64,000 bases of DNA, from assembly GCA_018826295.1 (NCBI GenBank), contig JAHJZX010000050.1, positions 35,199 through 99,198 on the forward strand. Reading direction: 5' to 3'. Both the position numbers and the translations under genes were made by a program. Origin of the DNA: Gammaproteobacteria bacterium. Its GTDB lineage: Bacteria > Pseudomonadota > Gammaproteobacteria > Enterobacterales > Alteromonadaceae. Position 1 is the first letter of the stretch. Each line of letters starts with the position of its first letter. Positions 53,855 through 62,689 of this stretch are shown here, in pieces. The notes below the pieces were generated by a model. It made no database searches. It worked only from the letters and a program-made list of their open reading frames with translations, and was not told the origin of the DNA.

Positions 53855-54556
53855 ATGTGCGGAAGACTTAACGTTATCTACGATCCCGGCGTAAGAGAGC
53901 TTTGTGAGGGACTGCAGATCCAGTTGTTCCCTGAGCGCCAAATTTTTAGCCGCTTTATCCGAGCTACCAATCAGGTCAGTATTGTCCGGCAGAAAGACGC
54001 AACTCGCCGAATGGACAACGCTATTTGGTGGCTGCTGTTAGAGCCTGCAGATACCGGCTTTAAACCGTCTAAATACACGTCGATTAACACCCGCTACGAT
54101 AAGCTAAATGTTAAAGGCTCGGCTGGCTACCAGGCGTACCGCCATAGCCGCTGTGTTATACCGGCCAAAGGTTTTGGCGAAACAGAGCATGTGAACAACA
54201 AGCCGCTGCATTACCATGACCTGATAGCAAAAGATGGTGCGATATTGCTGGGCGGCCTGTGCCGGGAATGGGTGAACAAAACTACTGGCGAGACAGCGCT
54301 TACCTGTTCAGTAATTACCTTACCACCACACCCTAAGCTCATGCACATACACACCAAAGCATCACCGTTACTGTTGCCAAAAGACTTAACATTGGTAAAC
54401 CGCTGGCTGGACGAGAGCATTACTGACACGGATGAATTTACACCGCTAATGCAACCACATATTCCGTATGACTTGATTGCCCATCAGATCGATAAACCCA
54501 GCACCTATCAACCGGTATCAGATCCGACGTCGATTAAACATGACTGGGGCACCTAA
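53855..54556 (+). CDS. SOS response-associated peptidase, YedK/HMCES (SRAP) family
   Basis: 233 aa. The start MCGRL is the SRAP hallmark: after Met removal Cys2 forms a covalent thiazolidine crosslink with abasic sites in single-stranded DNA. Further SRAP motifs are NTRYDKL (the catalytic Asn/Arg region), CVIPAKGFGE with the Glu, and VITLPPHPKLMHIHTK with the catalytic His. The frame extends upstream, but the ATG at 53855 gives Cys2. Protects replication forks from abasic damage. It stands alone in the island. Confidence 0.9.
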   Translation: MCGRLNVIYDPGVRELCEGLQIQLFPERQIFSRFIRATNQVSIVRQKDATRRMDNAIWWLLLEPADTGFKPSKYTSINTRYDKLNVKGSAGYQAYRHSRCVIPAKGFGETEHVNNKPLHYHDLIAKDGAILLGGLCREWVNKTTGETALTCSVITLPPHPKLMHIHTKASPLLLPKDLTLVNRWLDESITDTDEFTPLMQPHIPYDLIAHQIDKPSTYQPVSDPTSIKHDWGT

Positions 54557-54634
54557 TGACAACTAGCTAATCAATTAGTGGTGGTTTTCGGCGCTTTGAT
54601 AAGTATCATTACTTAAAAACGGAGGATCATTAGC

Positions 54635-54766
54635 ATGAGTGTGGGTCTTTATTTGCTACTTACGGCTGTTGGCATTGTTATCTCTGGTTTACTGAGTTAT
54701 CTCTTTATTGCCAGGCCCAGACTTAACAAACTCTATTCGTCATCAAACTCAGACAGCAATCGCTAA
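54635..54766 (+). CDS. 43-aa single-pass membrane protein
   Basis: ATG with GGAGG 9 nt upstream, ends TAA. MSVGLYLLLTAVGIVISGLL followed by RPRLNKLYSSSN: one membrane helix then a basic, Ser-rich tail. No recognised family; resembles small inner-membrane proteins. Confidence 0.5.
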   Translation: MSVGLYLLLTAVGIVISGLLSYLFIARPRLNKLYSSSNSDSNR

Positions 54767-54884
54767 CACGTCGATAAATATCGCCAAGCCCTCAGAATTT
54801 GCCTTCCCGGCGACTAACTAAGAGTAAGGGCAAGATTGTTGTACTTCATAAATACCCCCCATCTATCGCCAAAAGGCATTAGAA

Positions 54885-55080
54885 GGCCGTGCCTGCGGCC
54901 GTTAATTCTGAGCGAGTAAGGTTTTGGGCAGAACCTTACGGGTAGCGCGTGGCATAACGTCTGCGCGTAATTGCACAAGTATGCTCCCAGATGGGACGCC
55001 GGGTCAGGTCATGACCGGTGAAAGGACTCTATAATGGCGCAAGGACGCGCCGTGACAACGCCAGCTTAGTGCTGGCGTTG
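54885..55080. ncRNA. candidate structured non-coding RNA or DNA element
   Basis: About 200 bp without a gene but with five separate hairpins in a row: GGCCG/CGGCC, GTAAGGTT/AACCTTAC (8 bp, loop 8), the palindrome GGTCATGACC, GGCGC/GCGCC, and CAACGCCAGC/GCTGGCGTTG (10 bp, 5-nt loop). GC content is higher than in the flanks. The strand is not known. It could be a regulatory RNA or a protein-binding DNA region of the mobile element. Confidence 0.4.
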
Positions 55081-55337
55081 TTGCATCGACAATCGACCCT
55101 CTTATTAGATCTTACCTGCTTTTACAAATCTTCAGACTTAATTTGATTGGCTGCTATGAGCGAATAGCGAGTAGCGGGTAGTTCGCTATATGCCATTAAA
55201 AACAAACTGGGGCTGCACAAACGTCAAGTGTCGGTAAAATTAAAAGCTTCGACAAGCTTTTACATAGAACCTCTTTGCAACGTGTTGTTTCTTTTAAAAT
55301 ACAATTTTGAGGATGAGCAATATTGTTGTATCTCGCT

Positions 55338-55375
55338 GAAAAAACAGCCCGTAAACCATTTATTGATTAACGGGC
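55338..55375 (-). terminator. rho-independent terminator for DUF5623-like gene
   Basis: On the minus strand, GCCCGTTAA and its near complement TTTACGGGC form a stem followed by TGTTTTTT. It lies 32 nt beyond the stop of the gene at 55407. Confidence 0.65.
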
Positions 55376-55406
55376 TTATCTTCGAGATTTCTACTGATAT
55401 TCGCTA

Positions 55407-56699
55407 TTAAATATTGGAAGTCAGCTTAATTGAAGTATTAATTTTTCCAATCATTTTTCTCAAAGGCCCACAATCAACATAGGATCCAAGTAACATATCT
55501 TTCAATTGCTGCAGCAGACTAACAACACCTTTTGATGAATTGGCTTGCAGTACAAAGGGATCATTTCTATCAATATCACCATAATAGAAGAGATCATACT
55601 TATCCGTTACACCTCTTTCATACTCTGAAAAAAACCAATCCTCCAGTTTGCTCTTGACGGATGATAAGCGTCTATTAACGGCAATTGGTTTTTCCGGAGA
55701 TTGCTGAACGGCCTTTATTAATCTCGCTGCAAGTTGGTGAGATTCAACAGACATAACTGCATTTGGACGACGCTCATTGTGTGGTGCATCCCAGCGCCTC
55801 ATAGGCTGTGTCTTACTACTTGACTCTCTATATATAGTGCCTTTAGCAACAGCTCTCTTTTTGTCCTGCGGTGTAACGCAGAGAGGGCTCAGAAAAGTTT
55901 CGTGTCCTGTAGAGGACATACCTGTCCAGTTCTCTTCGGTTATTGGGTAAGGAATGCTGTCGATTTTACTCATTAAGCCTTTAAAGTCATATCCCGTCGA
56001 TGCATCCGTAGAGACGAACATGTTTGACATGCCAGGATAATACATCCCTGCCCACTTTGAAGCCTGTAAATACCAATTGTGCTTTTTGGCCCATGCGGCT
56101 CTCTTTCCATCGACTACTGGATCAAGGTATGGCTCATCAATCAGGATGATTTGCCCGGAGTCAGGGACGCACCATTCACTTGAATGATCAGAGTCAGGTA
56201 ATTTGTTGTTATGGTCCTTATTTGGATAGGCTGCTCTGTAGTCCCGGCTAGGTTTCAAGCCCGTGGCCTCCATAAATCTTAGCACCCTGACAGCTTTACA
56301 AATCTTATTTATTGCTGCTTCCTGTGAAGGATTGACATGATCATCAACTAAGTGATCTGAGGAAGCAGGTCTAAACCACCCCAGACTGTTGGCGTTTTTA
56401 AGTTCGCTTTTGGTAGCTATTTCGAACAAAGGCGTCGAGAGTTCAATTTCAAGTACTTCTCTACCAGCTTTATGGCTTTTTCTATCATACCAATAGCAAG
56501 TAAAGAATAATTGGTAACATGAATTTAGTGTATTTGAATGTTGGAGGCGATTGCGAGCATGTGCGAAGTTCTCAAAAGAAGCATTTCGTGCTGCAATATC
56601 TAAGGCTTCATTATGAGAGAGGCCATTCGATTTTTTAATCTGTTTAGCGTGACGTTTAATTCCACCAATAGTTGATGGCTGAATAGTTTTATTCAACAT
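55407..56699 (-). CDS. DUF5623-like island protein
   Basis: 430 aa from ATG 56699 with AGGAG 9 nt upstream; the frame runs further but without a ribosome site. The N-terminal IKRHAKQIKKSNGLSHNEALDIAA followed by ASFENFAHARN is the helical segment typical of DUF5623 proteins carried by integrative elements. The remaining 350 residues contain aromatic-rich stretches (WYLQASKWAGMYYPG) but no enzymatic motif I know. Confidence 0.65.
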   Translation of the reverse strand: MLNKTIQPSTIGGIKRHAKQIKKSNGLSHNEALDIAARNASFENFAHARNRLQHSNTLNSCYQLFFTCYWYDRKSHKAGREVLEIELSTPLFEIATKSELKNANSLGWFRPASSDHLVDDHVNPSQEAAINKICKAVRVLRFMEATGLKPSRDYRAAYPNKDHNNKLPDSDHSSEWCVPDSGQIILIDEPYLDPVVDGKRAAWAKKHNWYLQASKWAGMYYPGMSNMFVSTDASTGYDFKGLMSKIDSIPYPITEENWTGMSSTGHETFLSPLCVTPQDKKRAVAKGTIYRESSSKTQPMRRWDAPHNERRPNAVMSVESHQLAARLIKAVQQSPEKPIAVNRRLSSVKSKLEDWFFSEYERGVTDKYDLFYYGDIDRNDPFVLQANSSKGVVSLLQQLKDMLLGSYVDCGPLRKMIGKINTSIKLTSNI

Positions 56700-57039
56700 T
56701 CTTAATCTCCTGGCTTGCCTAAAAGCGTCGCTCGTCAACCACTTAACAAACCCGAATAAAAATATTGAGTAAGTAAAATTAGATAATGAAGGTAGTACTT
56801 CAAAAGCTTTGCAACGACGAGCGGCAGGCTCCTACCAAGAGCAGTTCATTTATAAGTCAAAGTCAAAAAAAAAGCAACCTATGAGAGTAGTCAAAGTATG
56901 GACCTCACCCTCGCCGTACCCATTAAAGGTTTACACTTGTATTCGCTAAGTATATGACCTTCTGCTTGTGGCACTAAGCAGCCAAGAGGCTGCAATTCGT
57001 AAAGTACTGACTGTCTGAAAGTATTTGATCCAATCCAGA
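56700..57039. other. intergenic region without gene
   Basis: 340 bp, AT-rich, no frame above 40 codons with a ribosome site; probably the promoter of the gene at 55407 and the 3' flank of 57040. Nothing else is recognised. Confidence 0.4.
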
Positions 57040-57879
57040 CTAACCATAAAAACGCTGCCTTATTTCCTCACAATATTTAGTGCGGTATACCAGCGCTTGT
57101 TGCAGTTTGGCCGTATCCTGTTCGGTAATGCGTTCGGCACTTTTGGTAGTCAGTAAAAACTCCATGATGTTGGAATTGATGCGCTTCATGTCGTTTAGTA
57201 CTTCAACTTTCTGCGAAAACAGCATCACTTTTTGGTAGTGGCCGTTATTCAAATCCTGCAGGTACTGCAGCAGGATATTTTTGCGCGTGGGCAACTGCTT
57301 AAACGAGTGCTCCATTTCTACTGCAGTAATGCTGCCATCACTCTCCTGCACTATCGCATCCACATTGCGCCAGTGACCGGCCTTACTTAAGCGACGCACT
57401 TCTAAGTCTGTTATAAAGCCATTCCAGATATCCTGGCTGTGAGTACTGCCGGTACTACTTTGCGGCATGCCCAGCAGAATGATGAACTGCATGATTAAGT
57501 CGTGATACAGCGTATTGAGATTTACCCGCAATTCCGGCTGCGATGTGGAGCGAAAATAAATGGGCATGCCGGTGAGCTCTTCAGCATAGATTGCGCCACT
57601 GCGGCTAAGAATGTAAACCCGCTCATCTGGCGAGCGATGGGTTGATACTACCTCCAGTAGTTCCTGCTGCACCAACTTATTAAGATGCACCAATGCCTGC
57701 GCTTTAGACATGCCATACAGCCATGCGATTATTAGTGGAATTGTCATGCCAAAACGCCCGACTATTTTAAGGGTGTATTCACGGCGGGATTTGCCGATTT
57801 GTTGGTTATTGCTGCCATGTCGATATTGCATATCGACATCGAAGTACCGTTGGTACTGTTCAGTAATGTCTGTGGACAT
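57040..57879 (-). CDS. replication-relaxation / MobC-like protein
   Basis: 279 aa. A winged helix at residues 30-110 (TIPLIIAWLYGMSKAQALVH) is followed by a region with NVDAIVQESDGSITAVEMEHS, KNILLQYLQDL and KVMLFSQ, which matches replication-relaxation family (MobC-like) proteins of conjugative and mobilisable elements. In such elements it binds near the transfer origin and helps the relaxase nick. No relaxase is found in the window, so it may act in trans or be a remnant. Confidence 0.7.
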   Translation of the reverse strand: MSTDITEQYQRYFDVDMQYRHGSNNQQIGKSRREYTLKIVGRFGMTIPLIIAWLYGMSKAQALVHLNKLVQQELLEVVSTHRSPDERVYILSRSGAIYAEELTGMPIYFRSTSQPELRVNLNTLYHDLIMQFIILLGMPQSSTGSTHSQDIWNGFITDLEVRRLSKAGHWRNVDAIVQESDGSITAVEMEHSFKQLPTRKNILLQYLQDLNNGHYQKVMLFSQKVEVLNDMKRINSNIMEFLLTTKSAERITEQDTAKLQQALVYRTKYCEEIRQRFYG

Positions 57880-57941
57880 ACTTTTTTACTCCTGTTTCTG
57901 AATGTTAATGTCAGAAATAGGTATCTCCGCTTTAAGCAAAT

Positions 57942-58520
57942 TTGTGCAATTTAGGCTTAATTACTGCGTATTTTCATTGCCAGATGCTGTGCAGCTATGC
58001 TTGTTATGCCACTTGTGATGATTATCGCAAGCCAAACCTGCTGTGCAGGATGACCAACCGGCCCTTGCCGGTTAGCCATGTGCTCTGCCGTGCCCGCCAC
58101 TCCTGGCCTCTCGAGGCCGGACTGGCTTTACGCGCCTTCGGCGCTAGCCCGTCAGAACACCAGGCGCATGTACCGGGGCGTTGCCCCGTACCACCCCCAA
58201 AATTCGCGGTGTGGGTTCGCCGAATGCTGCGCATTTGTCCCGGCTGCACCTCACCAGCCGTTTCTGTCGAAACGGTCGGGGTTTAGGTGTCTCCCCTATC
58301 GGGTATCCCCCTAAATTTTGCGCTTGGGCGCAAAACGATTTCGGGGGTGGTACGGGCCAGCCGTACATGCGCCTGCTTCATAGGAAAACGGCATTCGCCG
58401 CTCTCCTATTCCGCGTTTTGCTGGTTTATTGCATAAACGCTTTTTACTACGGAGCTTTTTTAAAGCCGCGTCAGGGGTAAAAAATTGATCAAAACGAGTT
58501 ACCCCTGACGTGTCAAAATG
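57942..58520. other. GC-rich palindrome-rich region, possible transfer origin
   Basis: About 580 bp with several short palindromes: AACCGGC/GCCGGTT (58056-58073), GGCCTC/GAGGCC, CGCCTTCGGCG, ACGGGGC-type arms and others. Overlapping frames in several phases have no ribosome sites and look like by-products of the repeats. It lies beside a MobC-like gene and upstream of AlpA and integrase genes. This is the usual place for an oriT or a replication/segregation site of an integrative element. Confidence 0.4.
58469..58510. repeat. 12-bp perfect inverted repeat
   Basis: CGTCAGGGGTAA (58469-58480) and TTACCCCTGACG (58499-58510), 18 nt apart. Not followed by a T-run, so it is a protein-binding site or nic-region repeat rather than a terminator. 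Also a candidate for control of alpA. Confidence 0.55.
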
Positions 58521-58587
58521 CTAAAGAGCATTCAACGTTTTGTCCTCTCGATTCCAACGGGGTAAATTTAAAATGAATAATTTTTAC

Positions 58588-58631
58588 CCCAAAGCACAAA
58601 GGCCAGCATTTGCTGGCCTTTGTGCTTTGGG
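58588..58631 (-). terminator. 20-bp-arm bidirectional terminator
   Basis: Perfect 20-nt arms (58588-58607 and 58612-58631), loop of 4 nt, stem rich in GC at the loop side. 6 nt beyond the stop of alpA on the minus strand, preceded on the plus strand by TTTTTACCCC. It could end transcription from both sides. Confidence 0.85.
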
Positions 58632-58637
58632 AAAGCT

Positions 58638-58826
58638 CTAGTTGGGTTGTACATTCTTCAACATCCATTGTCGAATTGAAGATTCCAGAAAACGTATGCT
58701 GCGGCCACCAATGCTAATAGCCTTTGGAAATGAGCCTTCATTAATCCGTTTATATATCGTCGAGCGATGCATCCCTACAATTTCTGTAACGTCTTTCATT
58801 CTTAAAAATTTGTCTGTGGTATTCAA
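58638..58826 (-). CDS. AlpA/excisionase-type regulator
   Basis: 62 aa from TTG with GGAG 9 nt upstream. FLRMKDVTEIVGMHRSTIYKR is the AlpA helix-turn-helix and PKAISIGGRSIRFLESSIRQW the following wing. AlpA proteins activate or assist excision by a P4-type integrase. The start directly abuts the stop of the integrase gene, so co-transcribed. Confidence 0.85.
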   Translation of the reverse strand: MNTTDKFLRMKDVTEIVGMHRSTIYKRINEGSFPKAISIGGRSIRFLESSIRQWMLKNVQPN

Positions 58827-60053
58827 TTATATGTCTCCGATAAGGTTTGTTAGATCTACTTTCCCAGCGGCCAAATCCACTAAAAATTGTGACCAATCTT
58901 TCATCATCACAATTCGTTCACTCAAGAGTCTGGAACGATTATATGCTTTCCCAGTTTTGTCTTTAATGGTATGCGCCAACTGCAACCGAATAACCTCTTC
59001 ATCAATTTTGAATCGTTCACGAAGCAACGTCATTGCTGTTGCTCTAACACCATGCATTACCATCTCATCATGCTTAATTCCAAGCAATCTCAATGCCTTA
59101 TTACAAGTATTTTCACTGATAGGTTGATCGGGTAACGTTGGCGACTGAAAGATATATGGAGAGTCTCCGGCGAGCGTTTTTAATTGCTCAAGCAGCTCCC
59201 GTGTTTGTACAGTCAAAGGAATTAAGTGTGGTCGACCTGATTTTGCAGCCACTAGTTCCAAACGACCAAGATTGAAGTTAACAGCATTCCATTGTAATGT
59301 TCTAAGCTCAATCGGACGGCAAAACCAATGAAAAGAACAGCGGATAGCTAACATAACTACGTTTGTTGAACGGTTACCTTCATCAAGACGCTGTAGTATT
59401 GATGTTAATTCAAATTCATCCGTAGCAGCAGGCATAGCGCATACTTTAGGGTAATCGAGTTGCCCCTTTAACAATGGGCAAGGATATTTACCCTCATACC
59501 CTTGCGCAGCAGCAAAGCGATAAATTCTATCAATGATCGAATAGACTCTAATCCCTGTTTCGAGTAAGCCTTTATCTTGAATCGATGACAGAAGATCATA
59601 CAGCTCCTTCACGCGGATAGTGGATAAAAAGCGCTCACGCAAAGTCGGTAAAATATGACGTTCCAGTATTCCCTGGGTGTCTAATCGGTATTCAATTGTC
59701 CGGCGCTTAAACTTTTCTGATAACCAAAGCACTGATATTTCGCCAAAAGTGAAATCTGTACTATGACCAGTTGATGAGTCCTTCGTGGATTCATCCTTTA
59801 ACGAGTTTATCTGCTCTTGCTTTTGCCGCAATGAGAGGCGAAATTCCTCAGCTTTTTCTCGCGCTTCTTTTAGAGTTATTTTTCCCCACTTGCCTAAAGT
59901 AATAGTATTCTCTTTAAGCAAATAGAAGTATTTTAGTCTGAATACTTTTGTGCCAGATGGGTAAACCACTAAATATAACCCTTTGCCATCATGCTTTTTG
60001 TAGGGTTTTTTAGCAGGCTCAAGGGCTTTTATCGTTTCAACTTTCATTGCCAT
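58827..60053 (-). CDS. P4-type tyrosine integrase (second)
   Basis: 408 aa. N-terminal DUF4102 arm-binding domain (DGKGLYLVVYPSGTKVF). Catalytic residues: Arg in WFCRPIELRTLQW, HGVRATA for H-x-x-R, a second His in LAHTIKDKTGKAYNR and Tyr in the latter. It recombines attP/attB. It is internal to the island, with the AlpA gene downstream, so it may be the integrase of an element nested or stacked within the larger island. Confidence 0.93.
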   Translation of the reverse strand: MAMKVETIKALEPAKKPYKKHDGKGLYLVVYPSGTKVFRLKYFYLLKENTITLGKWGKITLKEAREKAEEFRLSLRQKQEQINSLKDESTKDSSTGHSTDFTFGEISVLWLSEKFKRRTIEYRLDTQGILERHILPTLRERFLSTIRVKELYDLLSSIQDKGLLETGIRVYSIIDRIYRFAAAQGYEGKYPCPLLKGQLDYPKVCAMPAATDEFELTSILQRLDEGNRSTNVVMLAIRCSFHWFCRPIELRTLQWNAVNFNLGRLELVAAKSGRPHLIPLTVQTRELLEQLKTLAGDSPYIFQSPTLPDQPISENTCNKALRLLGIKHDEMVMHGVRATAMTLLRERFKIDEEVIRLQLAHTIKDKTGKAYNRSRLLSERIVMMKDWSQFLVDLAAGKVDLTNLIGDI

Positions 60054-60175
60054 AACTAATTCCTCACAACATTAACTTCTTCTGTTGCAGGGAATTATTT
60101 AGAAATTGCTAGAACGACTTAACGACAATTTAGCTGTCAAAACGTCCTTGTTTTTTAGCTAAAAATTTGATACCG

Positions 60176-61078
60176 CTAAAACTCGTTAAGCAGCATAGTA
60201 GCAAATGAACTTCCAACCTTTGCGTTCCATGAAGCTAGCCAAGCAGTTAATTTTTTTAATGCCTTGCCGTCTTCAACTTTTCCGCTAGCATCAATGCCAA
60301 TTGTCTCTCTCATAACACCAGCTAACGTTCTGCTAAAGAAGCTATCTGAATCTTCCTTGGAAATTGTTGGTAATACAGCAGAATAGCTATTAATCATGTT
60401 TTGTTTTGTAAAAGCTCCTTCAGTTAGAACTCTCCAAATAACCAAATCCAAGTAAGCAAGAGGACTATAACAAATCAACTTTTTGAAAAGTTTAGTGTAG
60501 TCCCTGCCAGGAAAAGGTATGTTGTTGTGCGATGCGAATCGATCGCTGTACAGGAGAGAATATAATTTAGCTTCAAGGGCAAATTGATCACTGCTTAGGT
60601 TTCTAAGGTCTATTTTCAACCACATCTCATCTGACAAATGAAAATCGACCGGATGATTTCGCATTTGTGCAGTATGCAGAATGGTTTCTCCTGCTCGATT
60701 TTCGGTGAACGTAAACGTCTGCCCTTTAGCCTGGATCCTTTTAATCGCCATCACAACATCATCTATTGCTACAGGCTTTAGAGGTGAATAAATTGCTTTG
60801 GCATTTGCACGAAGTTCAGCTCTTTTTGCTCTAGAAGCCCATTTTATTAAACCGTAGTTGTTAATAGAATCCAAAAAATGGTTGCGTTCGATTTCCATAG
60901 AACCATCAAAATCAGAAATATTTGAGTCAATGTTCTTTAAGAAATCTACTCTGGTAAGAATTTCTATAAGCAGCTTTCCTGCTGTCGCCCCTTTTACCCA
61001 ATCGTTGTAAACGTCAGGCTTAAACCAATCAGGCTCTGTTAAATTAGTGGCTCGGTTCTTATTTACTGTCTTTGTCAT
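60176..61078 (-). CDS. hypothetical protein between two integrases, DUF6387-like
   Basis: 300 aa from ATG 61078. Starts MTKTVNKNRATN, followed by DWFKPDVYNDW, which resembles the DUF6387 family often found next to integrases; weak match. The rest is helical and basic. It overlaps the end of the integrase gene at 61059 by 20 nt and is co-transcribed with it. Role in mobility is plausible but unproved. Confidence 0.6.
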   Translation of the reverse strand: MTKTVNKNRATNLTEPDWFKPDVYNDWVKGATAGKLLIEILTRVDFLKNIDSNISDFDGSMEIERNHFLDSINNYGLIKWASRAKRAELRANAKAIYSPLKPVAIDDVVMAIKRIQAKGQTFTFTENRAGETILHTAQMRNHPVDFHLSDEMWLKIDLRNLSSDQFALEAKLYSLLYSDRFASHNNIPFPGRDYTKLFKKLICYSPLAYLDLVIWRVLTEGAFTKQNMINSYSAVLPTISKEDSDSFFSRTLAGVMRETIGIDASGKVEDGKALKKLTAWLASWNAKVGSSFATMLLNEF

Positions 61079-62273
61079 TTTCAGAATCTTTATCAATATT
61101 TGTTAATTTATCCAGGTAGTCAGCCCAAGCTTGCATCATTACAAAACGCTGCTCCAGATGAGAAGTTCTATTGTAAGCCCTACCATTGGGATCTCTTACG
61201 GTGTGTGCAAGTTGTTGTTCAATCCAATCGATTCTGAATCCCAACTCTTCGTCTAACAAGGTTCTTGCAGTAGCACGAAAGCCATGTGTCGTCACATCTT
61301 CTTTGCTAAAGCCCATACTACGCATTGCCATTCTCATGCTATCAAGTGCTATAGCGCGGTCTTTCCCCCGGGGAGAGGCGAAAATAAACGGACTACTACC
61401 ACTAGCAGAAGTTAATTCCTGTAGTAACCTAACAGACTGCGATGCCAGCGGTATAATATGCGCTTGAGCGGTTTTTGAAGCGGTGTACTCAATACGCTTT
61501 TTCTCCCAATTTACATCGGCCCATTTCAGCTTACAAAGCTCACCTGGGCGACAAAACCACAGCACCGATGCTCTTATTGCAGATACCACGGTAAAACTGC
61601 CCCTGAAGGACTCCAGTGCGGTCAAGAACCTTCCAAGCTCAGTTGGCTCTGTAATGGCGGCGTGATGCCCTTTGATTGGCACTTTTAATGCGCCTCTTAA
61701 ATTAATTGCCGGGTTATTTTCAGCACGACCGGTGATAACCGCATATGAAAACACTTGCCCTGCAATTTGTCGGGCTCTGTTGGCAGTTTCAATTATCCCC
61801 TTATTTTCAATTTTTCGCAGTGCCCCCAACAACATAACAGGTTTAATCTCATTAGCTGGAAAACGGCCAATACTTGGAAACAGGTAGCTTTCAAGAATTG
61901 CCATACAACGTTTCTGGTGGGTTTTACTTTTATCAACCATTCGGATAGCGAACCACTCACGGGCAACAATCTCAAAACTGCAGTCTACTGCTATCGCATT
62001 AACTTGTTTTTTGATTTGCTTTTGCACCGAAGGATCTATGCCTAACTTCAAATCCGCGAGTGCTTTATCTCGTGATGCCCTGGCCTGCAATACTGTAATT
62101 TCAGGAAACGCGCCAATAGAGAGTGACTTTTCTTTATCATTGTAAAAGTACTTCCAGCGCCAGTATTTAGTCCCTAGTGGTGTAACAACGACAAATAAGC
62201 CATTTCCATCACTAAGTTTGTAATTACGAACTTTTGGTGCTGCATCACTCACAATCTGATCTGTTAACTTCAT
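61059..62273 (-). CDS. P4-type tyrosine integrase adjacent to tRNA-Ser
   Basis: 404 aa from ATG 62273 with AAGGAA at 7 nt (the frame runs 41 codons longer without support). N-terminal DUF4102 (DGNGLFVVVTPLGTKYWRWKY). Catalytic set: Arg in WFCRPGELCKLKW, HGFRATA, LAHTVRDPNGRAYNR with His and Tyr. P4-type integrases use tRNA 3' ends. This one lies 213 nt from the tRNA-Ser 3' end and reads away from it, the standard position of the enzyme that inserted the island. Confidence 0.95.
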   Translation of the reverse strand: MKLTDQIVSDAAPKVRNYKLSDGNGLFVVVTPLGTKYWRWKYFYNDKEKSLSIGAFPEITVLQARASRDKALADLKLGIDPSVQKQIKKQVNAIAVDCSFEIVAREWFAIRMVDKSKTHQKRCMAILESYLFPSIGRFPANEIKPVMLLGALRKIENKGIIETANRARQIAGQVFSYAVITGRAENNPAINLRGALKVPIKGHHAAITEPTELGRFLTALESFRGSFTVVSAIRASVLWFCRPGELCKLKWADVNWEKKRIEYTASKTAQAHIIPLASQSVRLLQELTSASGSSPFIFASPRGKDRAIALDSMRMAMRSMGFSKEDVTTHGFRATARTLLDEELGFRIDWIEQQLAHTVRDPNGRAYNRTSHLEQRFVMMQAWADYLDKLTNIDKDSENDKDSK

Positions 62274-62399
62274 GCCTGTTCCTTTATCAAAAATTGGACA
62301 GGGTAAAGCTTCTGGGGTATCAAACTGCAGATCAGGGGACTTACCCCGGAATTCTGATTGATTTACCCCAAAAAGATGGGCGTTTTCAGTAGACAACGA

Positions 62400-62481
62400 G
62401 CGACAACTAACGACATGTCTACAAACAAAAAACCCCGTATAAATACGGGGTTAGCGACAACTATAGACAGTTGTAGACATG
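62400..62481. repeat. integrase arm-type repeats around a tRNA terminator
   Basis: GCGACAACTA occurs twice in direct orientation (62400-62409, 62454-62463). CATGTCTACAA (62414-62424) and TTGTAGACATG (62471-62481) are an 11-bp inverted repeat. Such repeats between int and the core are the usual arm-binding sites. In the middle lies AACCCCGTAT/ATACGGGGTT (62431-62452), which on the minus strand is followed by TTTTTT and is a terminator for tRNA-Ser. Confidence 0.5.
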
Positions 62482-62485
62482 AATG

Positions 62486-62575
62486 TGGCGGAGAGAGAGG
62501 GATTCGAACCCTCGTTAGGGGTTAACCTAAACACACTTTCCAGGCGTGCGCCTTCAGCCACTCAGCCATCTCTCC
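62486..62575 (-). tRNA. tRNA-Ser(GGA)
   Basis: 90 nt with the CCA end encoded. Acceptor GGAGAGA pairs with TCTCTCC. The class II variable arm is present. Anticodon loop CTGGAAA, so anticodon GGA (reads UCC/UCU). T-loop GGTTCGAATCC. The 3' 14 nt are the island attachment core (repeated at 3202). Confidence 0.95.
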
Positions 62576-62689
62576 GGAACTTGCGTTGCAAGCGCGGCTA
62601 TACTAGGGAAATTCGTGCCGTGCTGCAACTGTTATCTGTATTGGCCCTTGCTTATGGCTGATTTTTAAGCGTTTCGGGCTTTATCAGGC

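Noticed and set aside
54885..55080. Retron msr-msd considered
   Set aside because: No reverse transcriptase gene anywhere in the window.
55228..55410. 60-codon plus-strand frame
   Set aside because: No ribosome site; overlaps the terminator and the end of the DUF5623-like gene.
57942..58480. Several overlapping open frames of 60-114 codons in the GC-rich segment
   Set aside because: They exist on both strands in many phases, have no ribosome sites, and follow from few stop codons in palindromic GC-rich sequence.
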